NCBI GenBank assembly: GCA_030248065.1
Contig: JASAMV010001506.1
Coordinates: 1-64,000 of the forward strand
Direction of reading: 5' to 3'
DNA length: 64,000 bases
Origin: Rhynchonema sp. JSB1_4
Taxonomy: Eukaryota; Nematoda; Chromadorea; Monhysterida; Xyalidae
Shown: piece after piece, positions 34,115 through 45,700 of the stretch
How positions within the stretch are numbered: position 1 is the first letter of the stretch
Layout of the letters: each line of letters begins with the position of its first letter
The notes under the pieces: model-generated
What the model saw: only the letters and a program-made list of their open reading frames with translations
Databases searched by the model: none
What the model was told of the DNA's origin: nothing
Program-made: the position numbers and the translations under genes

Positions 34115-35734
34115 AACGGCCGATATGTGAGTAGCCGTTGAGAGTTGTCGTACTTTGCGACAGGATATGACTGTGTAGCTTGGTATGTATTAAGCTGTAG
34201 CTGGCGTAGCCAACAAGAACCTTTTGACTAGTGGCTCATGTGGTCAATTCAGATCGTCAGCTCACGTCGTCAATCCATATCACTCCAAGTGCCATGTATA
34301 GTCCATCCACCAGCTCATGGCACTGGCGCGGCCGACCCTCCCCAAAAAAAAAAAAAAAAAAAATATAAAATTAAATATAAATAAACAATTTTTAACACAT
34401 TAAAAATACATATATATGTACGTATATACTGTATTGCATACTACGTCATAATTCAGGAATGGTTTACTGTATGTGGAGCTGTTTTTGTCGTGGCAAGAAA
34501 CAATGTTCTTATGAGTGAAACACACACACAGGTCTTCAGTTGTTCTCCGCGATTCACTACCGTTCCACTGATATGAATACTATTAGAGGTCTGTCCTACC
34601 TTGGAGGACCAGACGTAAGCAAGGATATGTATACGTAATGCACCCAGTCTTTTCAGGTGCCAGACACGCTTGAGCACAAATGCGAGCGAATGTCCGATGG
34701 TGAACAAGCGACGGGTGCGAGATACGGTAACAACACTACGTTGGGCATTGGCATTAGTGATTTTTGTGATTGGGACTTTGATTGGACTATGCTGGAGAAG
34801 AAGAAGAAAAGAAAGAGAAAATTGCCTTGGTTGCCCATGTGAGCACTCTTTTTTTAATTCACACCGTTTTCTTTATTGTATGCTTTGTTATTAGATTATA
34901 ATGATTGTTGGACAAAAGGTAATCCCATTTTATATGCGTTATCGTGCTCCAGTAGGATATTTGTTTCTCTTCCGATTTCTTTTTGCCCTGTTCGTCTCTC
35001 AAACGAAATTAATAGACGACTACATAGTTCACAGGCCAAATACCTACTTTAATAAACTTTCTGAGTGTCCGTGTTCCGTGTGGTTTAATTGGTTTGCAAT
35101 AACACCAATTTGTACTAAACGCGGGTTTCTAAGTATAGTAAATTTCCAAATTCGCTGCCGCACAGTAAAATACGCCCCATAGTTAATGTCAAGTTATAAA
35201 CCCGAACGCTAACCATGCGCGGTTCTGAAACATTGCGCGCAGCTGCCTGGCTGGCTGGCAAGCTGCGTGTGTGTTGGCTGTCCGAATGTTTCACAAGTTG
35301 AATTTCGGGTTTAGAACCTGACAGTAACTATGGGGCGTACTTTACTGTGCGGCAGCGAATTTGGAAATTTACTATACTACGAGTTTCAATTAATTCTGCT
35401 GAGAGGTGACGTTCCAAACCGTTTAACTGAAAAATATCGTTGTTTGAACAAGATATACATAGTTTCTCTAGGTTGGGTCATTTTTTTCGACAGTCAGTTT
35501 GACACAACAATGTTACCATACAGAAATCCACAACTTTTAATTGAGGTTTTTGTTCGCTGTTGACAATTTAATTAAGGAACCACCAGGTACACGTGTGACC
35601 TTCGGTACGAAACCGCGCCTACAAAACAATCTTGTTTGATATGTTGGCTTGCAGTTCTAAACCGACGAAAACAAACATTTAAGAATCTTTCCATTATTTT
35701 CCACAACCGATATTCTTTCGAAATCGCGGGTATA
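34115..35734. other. intergenic between secreted family members 1 and 2
   Basis: Contains an A run with AT-rich flank (34345-34440) and a family C fold-back. A frame at 34657-34842 ending in a Lys/Arg tract follows a possible acceptor but joins neither neighbour. Confidence 0.55.
35133..35377. mobile_element. fold-back element family C, copy 1
   Basis: A 245-bp element with about 75-bp inverted arms: GTATAGTAAATTTCCAAATT and CGCTGCCGCACAGTAAA with complements at the right end. The centre is CTGG-rich, flanked by GAAACATT and AATGTTTC. Copy 2 at 56119-56364 is about 85-90 percent similar by eye. Confidence 0.8.
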
Positions 35735-38718
35735 ATGCTTCGATTGGTATGGCTCGCACTTGTAATGGTAAGCGGGGTTCTGCACCATCAGACATCAGTT
35801 AGACCACAGCAGCTGAAGGTTGCCCCAGGTCTCATTGAGCTTTGCTCCGTACTTAAACAAAGACGGTTAATCAATCGGCAATTGTTAATTGTTCAGGCCC
35901 GAAGCTTTAAAGCAAGGCCTGGACTTACAGAATTAGTATTCCGAGAACTTTTGGCGAACGCAGGTGTCGGCTCGATCCCAATCCCAGGAGGAAGGCAAAT
36001 GCGCCGACGCATGGCAAGAGCGCGTGTCCTGTTTTCGCACAGGTGTGGCGTGTTTCTTCCTTCATCAATGAAAGTCACTGGTCTTGCGCAAAGGCGTGCC
36101 CTCAAAGCACCCTACCGTCTGACCAATAACATCGGTATTTTTGCTCCAATGCAGCCCTCAAGGCAATCCAGTCAATCAATGAAAGTGTTTCGAAAATCTA
36201 GAGTTGTTGTGATTTTAATTTCCCACAGGTGCCCTGAATGTTCTCACACGTCAATTGGGTATGAAGAAGCACCTGGACGTCAAACAGACACTGAGATTGA
36301 CAATGCAGTGCTTGGAAGAGTGGGTCAAGTTGATGCTTCACAAGTCCTTGTTTGAAACATCAGCTTGTCAGTCCTGCACCTATGTTTTACAGCTATGGCT
36401 GCGACATGCCAAAGATTCCGAAACCGCCGTACGTTGAACGAAAACTGCTGAATGAACTAACGGACATGGGAGAAGAAATGGAGAATGTTTTATTGAAAGG
36501 TCAGAGAGACGGCAAGCTTTATGATGCTGATCGGTTCTTCATTTACGCAGGGTTTTCTGTGGATACTGTTCTAACACTGGCTACAATTTGTACGTGCTGT
36601 CGCTTTCTCTTGTTGTTATTCCAGCTACCAAGTAAGTGATTGCAACAACATTCGTAACGTTAGCGACGATTTCCATGTCAAGCCACAGTTTTTCTCCGAA
36701 CTGAGCCCTCCCCCCCGGGGGACGGAAAGCTCCTGCTCGTTGGTCGAAACTGAAATACAACCAACTCTATTGCGAAATACAACCAAACAAGATCTGTTTT
36801 TGCCGTGTCGTAGCAACGGCATATAGCGAACAGTAGTCATAATCGCGCTTCTGCCTTCGTTGACTACACGGGCGTATGGGTGCGAATGAAGGTGTTCAGC
36901 AAGAGGGTGTTTACGCACCGTGGTGACCATTTGCAGGCAACACCTCAAAACCAGTGCCCGGTCTCGCCAAATGCGTTGTGGACAGACTGAATGACGATGT
37001 TGAGGACTTGATGGACGTTTGCTTGAATCGAAAAGGCGTGCTCCCGGCTTTCAAGTTCAAACCGGGACTGATCAAGAAATTGACGCGAAAATTGGCCACT
37101 AGATTTGGAATTGGGGGTCAGGACCAGGACGAAGACGATTATTACGATGATACCATCCAGGTACAATGGAAGTACAATAGTGGAAAACTGACAGACTGTT
37201 TTTCTTTCCCGATATCGCTGAATTGTGCGAAATGTTATAAAGCACCCAAGAAATGTTATCCGAAAAAAAAAACAACTCACGCACATTGAAAAGTATACAT
37301 CTTTGAAAAGCATCAGGGCGCCTGGAAGCTAATGTACACGGTATGCAAAACGTCCAAACCCATGCAAATATTTGGAAGGTTGCTTGATAATTGACTGCGT
37401 CACCTCAACACTAAAACAAATGACCATACATATTCAATCAATATTTTGACACATCAGATTGTCGACGAGCGAGAAACTGGTCTGACGGAGGATGATTTTG
37501 ACGACGACAATGGAGGATCCATGAAGAACTTGAAGTTCCAGTTGATGAAGCTGTAAGTCGCTCAATTTTCTAGATTGTGAAACATTATTTTTCGAGCTAG
37601 CGCCGACTTTTCAGATTGACCCACCCGAAATCCATGCTTCACGAACTGCGCAAAGTGTGCCCGCTGCGCGCATTGCACTCGATTGTGATTTGCGTGCACG
37701 CACAGACAGGTTTGATGACCTGATGTTTCAGAGATTATCTACCATAAAGTCGCACAACAATTTGTTCTGATCCAAATCTTATTATTTACACGCGTGCGGC
37801 AGTAACATTCCAAATTAGGTATTGATGCGCTCGAAGTCCACAAGAAACGCGATCAACTTCGACGATCGTTCTGTGAACTGCGCACCGAATGCGATACCGT
37901 GGTTGTGGACAAAATGGGGCACAAGTCGGTGTGGTTGGAACGAAGTATTTTGGGACTTTTTGGACTCTTAGTTAGGAGCCTTTGGTCTCATGGTCATGAA
38001 CTGCATGAAACATCACACCGAAGCCTTTATTTCCAGCACCAATCAAGTTTGTCGTCATCAAGATTTCATCCAGCGTCTGAAGGTCTTCAAGGCGAAATGT
38101 GACTGCACTCGTGAGCATGTGCTGCCAACCATTGAGCAATGTGCCAAGGTACACTTAAAGGGGGTGTCGAACGTTACCGAACACCACTTCTCTTGGGTAG
38201 AAAATGTTTCAAAACTTTCTTCCGTAATGGTATGTCAAACTGATTAACTGCTAATATCACCTTGTGCCTCGTCAGTGGATGTATAGGGTTCATCGAGTGC
38301 TTATTCAACAGCACTAGTAAAACATCAACCAGGTTGGGGTGCTGGTCTGAGCATAAAACGGTTGGCTGTTGTTTCACGCTGTTTTGTGTGTTTCTAGTGG
38401 AGAGAGAATTATGTTCAGTAGTTGTCATGAATCAAAAACCCATACCCGACGATTCGATTCCAGGTACATACACATGTATGTATGTACGTAGGTATATGTG
38501 ATGTTTCAACGAATCACATTATTTTTCAGGACAACATTCGTCCCGAGTTCGATATTCCTGGGCTGGCCAGTGAATCCTGCGAAGCATCGGTTGACCGACT
38601 GCAGAAAGCCTTCGAAGTGGCCCAGGATCACAAGGGTGCAGCGTGCGTGGAAAAGTTCCAGTGGCGTGATCTGCTATCGGCGTTTGATCAACTGAAGACT
38701 CATGCGTATGATCAATAA
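35735..38718 (+). CDS. secreted cysteine-patterned protein, tandem family member 2
   Basis: Ten in-phase exons, 382 aa: 35735-35767, 35897-35963, 36229-36349, 36393-36499, 36937-37160, 37458-37552, 37615-37709, 37819-37924, 38037-38148, 38530-38718. Exon 1 is again a signal-peptide exon (MLRLVWLALVM). The N-terminal domain reads QLGMKKHLDV...MQCLEEW...FYGCD, matching member 1 but lacking its first Cys pair. The insert is short and Asp-rich (DQDEDDYYDD, DDFDDDNGG). C-terminal domains: KVCPLRA...ICVHAQTGIDAL...FCELRTEC, then VCRHQ...KCDCTREHV...EQCAK, then a tail with two further Cys. Intron 3 is only 43 bp. Function unknown; paralogue of both neighbours. Confidence 0.72.
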
Positions 38719-39744
38719 TTGAATTGATTTTGTGATAATTAATTTTTTTTGTTTATTTTTGTTGGCTTTATTAGGATTTTGTGAACATTTACATACATAA
38801 CTCGATTAAGTGCAAATAACGCTAAACGTGTTCTGTTGAAAGGTTTTGTTTCCCCAGCCGCAGTTGTTTTTTGTGTGGGTATAATGCACGCAAACATTAT
38901 CGACGTTGTGTTCCTAATTCACTGATTTACTCACGTGTGATATGTATGTATAAGTATACATACATACATGTAAAATCATATGTATGTGTCAGGTTCATCA
39001 ATTACGCACTTGGTTAGGTTTCAACGCAAACCACACGATACGTTAAAAGTGAAATGAGCAATTTACTTTATTGGCTCCAATGCGGTTTTAAGATCCAAGA
39101 TAATAAAATATAAACACATGCGTCAAATACAGTGATCCTTTTGCAAGCGCGTAGGTAAACCTGGAAAATGCGAAAAACAATCTTTGCCAATCAGGCTGTT
39201 CCAACCCCCAAAATCGTCCAAAGTTTGTTCTGGTATAAAACAGCAAAAAAACAGTTCCCATAGATGCACACACAAAATCCGTCCAGAACACCCTAATGCA
39301 ATAATAATACACATTGCAAAACAAGGTCACCGTGCTGTTTTTGGCATAAATAGGTAACAGTAGCAGAAAAGAAAAGTTCAGCGCAACACCGCACGCCTGA
39401 AGTTTTTGTTCGCGCAAGGGTTTGTGATGCAGTTATCTGCCTAAGACGAGACCAAACTCAATAATGTCAAAGATGTTTTATCTCGTAAATTTAGCGCAGG
39501 TGCAACTAATTCACCCGCACACAGCGACCTGGTTACCACCTGACTGTTTTCACTTTTTTCACAAAATTTCATGAGCCTTACCTAATTTTGTATTTTGATT
39601 AAAATTTATCAAATTTCAGAAAGTACGAATTAGCAGCAGGCGGTCGCGCCTGTGTATTTGTTTTGCGGTTTCATTTCGTATTCAATATTTTATTGTCATT
39701 TTGCTTATATCCACAAGAAAGAAGCAAAGAGGGAAAAGAACATA
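38719..39744. other. intergenic between secreted family members 2 and 3
   Basis: AT-rich, with TATG/CATA-rich short repeats (38940-38985). No gene evidence. It should hold the 3' end of member 2 and the promoter of member 3. Confidence 0.5.
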
Positions 39745-42700
39745 ATGTTCGAACCGTGGCTGGTGCTGGTCGTGTTGCCGGTGAGCTCCAAGACTTTTTT
39801 GAATTGCCGCCAGTTTTTTTGTGTTCACACTTTTTCCGAATTTTTTTATCTGAAAATGCCAGTATCTGCATCTGAAGTCAACGTTTTCTCTTCTTCCTTA
39901 TGCGATTCAAATTCCCGCCTGTCAACAATCGCACTCATCTTGCTGATTCAGGCACTGTGCGTGTCGCAACATGTCGGCGTGTCACGTGACGAATGCGACA
40001 GCGCACTGTTGCGACAGACGGACATTGTCGAGCGCTCATTGGCTGAATTGTTGGGATTGAACGACGGATTGAGTCTGATCGAAGCCAACTCAAGGATTAT
40101 GAGCTGTTTGGCTGAGTTAGTCGCACATTGAGTGGACAATGTCTGCCTTTCAGTTGACGACCAGAATTAAAATTTAGTGATTGGTCTTTGGAGCTGCTGC
40201 TTTGGACTGACGAACTCCTGAACCTGTCGTGTGCTAATCCATAAAACGGAGTCCCACGTTGTCACTACTGGAATGGGTCGGAAATGTGTCAAACTTGGTG
40301 GGAACTTCCAGCCTGGCGTTACCGCATCGCAAAATTATTTTGTACAATTGTAGTTGCCAGTTGGTACACTTCTTGTCATGAAGATAGCGGCGGTCGTAAA
40401 ATTTGAATAATTGTGTTCTGTGAATGCCCTGCTCTAATCCATCAATTTGAATGTTCTTACAGTCACGGCTGCACATCCCGTACAAACGGCGACATCCTTG
40501 AGAATCAAATGTTGATCGAACTGGCGCACGCCTTGTTGGGTGACACCTTCAAAAGCGACGTTGGCGTTGGTGCGTTTACGGCATATTTGTGCGAAACATC
40601 ACCGAATACACCGCGTGTTCATGAATTGGCTGATGTTTCAGTGGACGACCATTTGGGATCGGCCGAAACGTGCGTGCGAGAGAAATTGGGCGACACAGTG
40701 GCAAACGTGAGAGAACGGTGTGTCAACCCAACCACAACAACAACAACAACAACTACAACAACAACAACGACAACCACAAGGACCACAAGAACCACCACAT
40801 CCACAACAACACCAAATGTTGTTGTTGTAGAGTCCCACAGCTCGGAACCCGATGATGTGGTGCCGGAAACAAGAACAAGTGCAGGCAGTGAAGAAGAACA
40901 ACCACGGGCGGCAGTAGTCCAGGAGGACACAGCGCTTGTTCGCGAAACACGGAAACCAGAACAGACAACACGCAGAAACACTGTTGCGCCAAACACTGTC
41001 CCCTTGCAACAACAGAGGCGTGCCAGGGGACCGGTTTGGGTTGGTGGGAAGACGGCGATGAAACGCGAACGTTTGACGGTCATTGAGGAACCAGGTTGGT
41101 GACCATCCAGATACAGGGAACATCCGTTTCATCGAACGTTCAGCATGAAAATAGTGCGATTGCGAACATTTGTTTTAGAACAAGAAGAACAAGAACAGCA
41201 AGCCGTCGTGCAACTGCTTGGTCTCGGCGATCAGGGCCCGAAAGGAAACGAAACAAACAAAGCAGAAACAGGTGAAACACCAACTTGGGAAGCAGAGGAG
41301 GCCATTCTTGGCTAGTAACGACGAGCCAAATCACGGTTGTGTGATTGATTAAGGTGTTTTTTGTAAATTGCTGCACCATTTTATCTGCAGAACCAACACA
41401 TCCGATCGAACAGAATCGAACAATAGTGGAAACGGAAACATCAGGAGCGCGTAGCACGGAAACGGGAACGTCAGCAGAACAACAAACCATGAAAACGGAA
41501 ACATCTGCGGAACGCGCAATGACAAACAAGCATACAGCAGCTGAACTGGTCATGACGGGCACCGAAACATCCGAAGAGTCAGTGATGGCATCAGAAACAT
41601 CACAACAATCAATGAGAGAAACTGAGGCATCAGGAGAACAGACAATGTCAGAAAGTGCTGGTGAAACTGAAAAGCCGACTAGACGGGATGGAACGCACAA
41701 GGAACCAATGGGTGAAGGTTATTTGAGCTTCTCGATCTTTTACAGTACGCTGTATTTACTGCCAAAGCCAACGTTGGCTGGACTGGTTCGTTATGCTCAG
41801 CACCAAACTGATCTTATCAAACACCATCCAGCAAGACATCCGATGTTTTTTCTCATATCAAATATTCGTCAAAGGACATGCAACTCCATGAGCCGTTATG
41901 TGAACTCTGAACCGCCACACCAAACGTCTTGTGAACTCTGAACCGCCACACCAAACGTATGCTCCCGGAAGGACTCGAACCTCCGACCTCCCAGCCACCA
42001 GGCCTGGATAGCCAGTTGCTCTACCAACTGAGCTACGGGAACGCGGTCTGGCTGCGGCTCAGAATCACTCATAAACACAACGCACGCACGCTCAAACACA
42101 GTGCACCGCAGCACACACACATAATACCGGTCCGTTCGTTATACGCTTCACGCGTATGGGTGTGTGCTATTCGCCAGACCACACACCTCCCGTTCACGGA
42201 AGTTCCACCGCGGACACAACGTCACGCACCCTCCTCCACTGAGAGGTTCGGTTCGTTTCATCCACCCGGCTCTACGCCGCTATCGACTATCACGTCGGGC
42301 TCACCACTTTGACTCTAACCGCCACACCAAACGTATGCTCCCGGAAGGACTCGAACCTCCGACCTCCCAGCCACCAGGCCTGGATAGCCAGTTGCTCTAC
42401 CAACTGAGCTACGGGAACGCGGTCTGGCTGCGGCTCAGAATCACTCATAAACACAACGCACGCACGCTCAATACACAGTGCACCGCAGCACACACACATA
42501 ATACCGGTCCGTTCGTTATACGCTTCGACGCGTATGGGTGTGTGTCTATTCGCCAGACCACAGTTACTGACACTGTTGTCGCTTCACTAGTTGTGAATGT
42601 CAGAATATCGTAAGTCGTACCGTAATTGCAGACCGCACAAAACCAGAAACGGACGAAAACGTCGAAGAACCAACGCGACTTGCCGTCAAGACGGGAGTGT

Positions 42701-45700
42701 TATCGGAACGAGTGAAGGAGAAGATATCGTTGATTGTTGAATCGCTCATGAACATGATCAAAAAATCTTCAGAGCGTTAGTCAGAAAATAATAAAAAGTT
42801 AATATTTAGAATATCAGCAATTTAAAATTGATTTCCTCAGGTTCAGCTGGCGATGAAGAGGACAACCAGGTAACGGATCTGCTCGGCGGCGGTGAAGAAC
42901 AGAATGTGCAGCAAGATGATCAGCATCATCATCATCACCATGCTGTCCATCATGACACTGGAAATCATACAACAGGTTAAACAGGCAGGAAGTTTTGATC
43001 GCAAAAAATGATACCCAAAATAGTTGTGAGGATAGGGCGTTTTTATGATTAAATGTCTGTGAACATGTATAGAATACTGGTAAATTTGCAAATCATGACA
43101 GCACTAAAAACAATGATCTGGTTTACCACGGTTCTGAGTTGCAACAAGGGTCACTGAGATAGAAGCTGTCTTGCATTTGGACGAAAATGCGCCCTAATCA
43201 ATTCAGATCACGAACCTCGTGCAATCGAAAGCTCAAAAGAGGCAAAATTGGTGAAAAAACACCTTAAGAGCGAACGAAAGAAACGTCGCGACGCGCTGAA
43301 GAAATTAAAGAAGGAGAGGGATGTTTCCAGCAGCCAAATTGACTCAGAAGAAATAGCTGCGCTTCGTTAGTGCTATTTTTGCCATATTCAGGATTGTTTT
43401 GGTTTTATAAATCGTGAAAAGTCCTAGAGATAGATATTAACGAGTTGATCGCCAACTGAATCAACTGGCAAGATCATGATAGTCATGATTTTCGATATGA
43501 GTGGCTAACCGCAACGCAAAATGAAGATGTTTCTCCGATTGTTGACTGAGAACAAAGACGTGCAATCAACCACCAATCAAACAATAATCAAACGGCCTTA
43601 TTTTATTGCAGCTGGAATTAACTCTGACGAGTTCGAACAACTGAGGGACCTGCTCAGAGCCGAAAAGAATCGACTGAGAGAGGAGAAGAAGCACAAAAGT
43701 CAGGCACTGAGAAGGGAGCGAGCCGAAGAACGACAGCGACAAGCGGTACAGAAGAGGCAGGAAGTGGCCAGACGCCGGGAAATTGCACGAGTCGGTGCCG
43801 AGGCACGGCGAAGAAAGCTGGAAGAAGTGAGAGTTCTCGAGGAGAGACGAAGCCAAGAAGAGGCCGCAGCGACTTTGGCCGAGGAACGAAGAGCACAGGA
43901 AGTTAGAAATCAAGTGGAGCAAAGAAAGCTGGCAGAAGAAAGTAGACTGGAAGAACAGAGAAGACAAGAAGAGGAGCAGAGAAAAGAGCAAGAGCGTATA
44001 AAATTGGAGGAACAACGGCAGCAAGGAGAGGTTTCTAGCAGGCTCGAGGCGGAAGGCAGACTTATGAGACAAGAACAGGAAAAAAGAAGAGCGGAAGAGC
44101 ACCCGAAGAGGGCGGAAGAGAAAGGAAGTCAGGAAGATCAGAAAAGACTTGAAGAACAAAGACGACAAGAAGAGCAGAAACGACTTGAAGAACTGAGACG
44201 ACAAGAAGAGCAGAAACGACTTGAAGAACTGAGACGACACGAAGAGCAGGAAATAATCGAGGAGCAAAGAAGACAAGAAGAGCAGAAAAGAATCGAGGAG
44301 CAAAGAAGGCAAGAAGAGCAGAAAAGAATCGAGGAGCAAAGAAGACAAGAAGAGCAGAAACGAATCGAGGCGCAAAGAAGACAAGAAGAGCAGAAAAGAA
44401 TCGAGGCGCAAAGAAGACAAGAAGAGCAGAAAAGAATTGAGGAGCAAAGAAGACAAGAAGAGCTGAAAAGAATCGAGGAGCAAAGAAGACAAGAAGAGCA
44501 AAATAGACAAGAAGAACAAAGAAGACAAGAAGAGCAACGGAAGCAGGAAAAAGAGCAGAGAAGACGTGCAGAACAAGAGATAAAACTGGAAGAAGAGCGA
44601 CACAAAGCAGAGGAGCAGCAGCCAGAAATCGAACAAGAGAGAGCGGAAACAGAACAGCCAAGTTCATCAGATGTGACCGTCAGTCAATCAGAAGAAAAAG
44701 TACAAACGAACGCAGACGTACCTCAGGTAGGCCATGTGCCTCCAGTCGTGGTCCCTGTACAACCACCCAAATGGCAACAACCCGATGTGAAGGAGCAACA
44801 TCCAATCAGTGAGGAGCAAGAGCAAGTGCAAACGTCGCCGCCAGTGTCTGTGGAAGAACCTACCTCTGACGAGCCAAACGCACCGGAAGACAAGTTGCCA
44901 GTGGCAAAGGAAGAGGACGAGACTAGGGTCGCCGAAGTCAAGCAGGTGGATGTGGAGAGGCGAAAGAGGTACTTGAGGGAGCAGATGGTGCAAGTGCAGA
45001 AACGGCTGACAGGTTCGGTAACGCAGTGTAACGCCTTTTTGCCCAATCTACCGAATAATAGTCTCATGTGCCACTTTAATTTCAGAAGAAAATCTGGGAC
45101 TGCAGGAGGTAAAGGCGCTGAACGCAATCGTTGATGATCTTGAAACACAGCTGCTTCGACTTAACAATCTTCAGGTATACAACTTTATTGACAATTTTTT
45201 TGTCAGTGTGATGTTTCAACGCTAATTTTGCAAGCACAATAAAATTTTCAGCGTGAAATCACTGTGCACGTGGTCAAAGTTGATCAGGCGACTGAGGATG
45301 AAGCGAAAGCAACCGAGTTGTCCGTAGTCAATAACGACGCTCAACTCGTGGCCGACACTCTTCTGGTGCTCGAGATGACCAAAGCAGACCATGACGCCGC
45401 TATGCGTTAGTGTTCTATCTTAAAATATGCATTTTAAATAACTTTTTTATGCTCAACCCATGATCTTTATCGTGTTTCCCCACCACAAATGTACATTTTT
45501 AATTCAGGAGAACTGGAAGAGGGTGATATGGAGGAAGTGCCAAAGAAATTGACAGACAGTACAATGTACGAAATCGATAGAGGTGAGCGATGTAAAAAAC
45601 GTGTCTTGTGCATTCCTTTAGAACGTTCAGTGGCCCTGAAACGCACAAGTTTTTGAAACAAATTTCTGCTTAACTTCCAGCCAAACAGGGCGAACTGATC

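Noticed and set aside
34657..34842. Extra exon of secreted family member 1 (frame ending in a Lys/Arg tract)
   Set aside because: Member 1 closes in phase with a stop at 34114 and member 2 starts with its own signal-peptide exon at 35735; this frame lies between and fits neither.
35636..36355. Single 239-codon exon across the start of secreted family member 2
   Set aside because: The three-exon model within it (signal exon, short exon, domain exon) matches the sister genes and has good splice sites; the rest has no family similarity.
41959..42613. Open frames reading LEPPTSQPPG and similar
   Set aside because: They are translations of the duplicated tRNA-like unit, a common source of false proteins.
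43566..44667. Long Leu/Ser/Phe-rich open frames on the minus strand
   Set aside because: They are exact shadows of the plus-strand E/R/Q coiled-coil exon, whose exon phases and family context are consistent.
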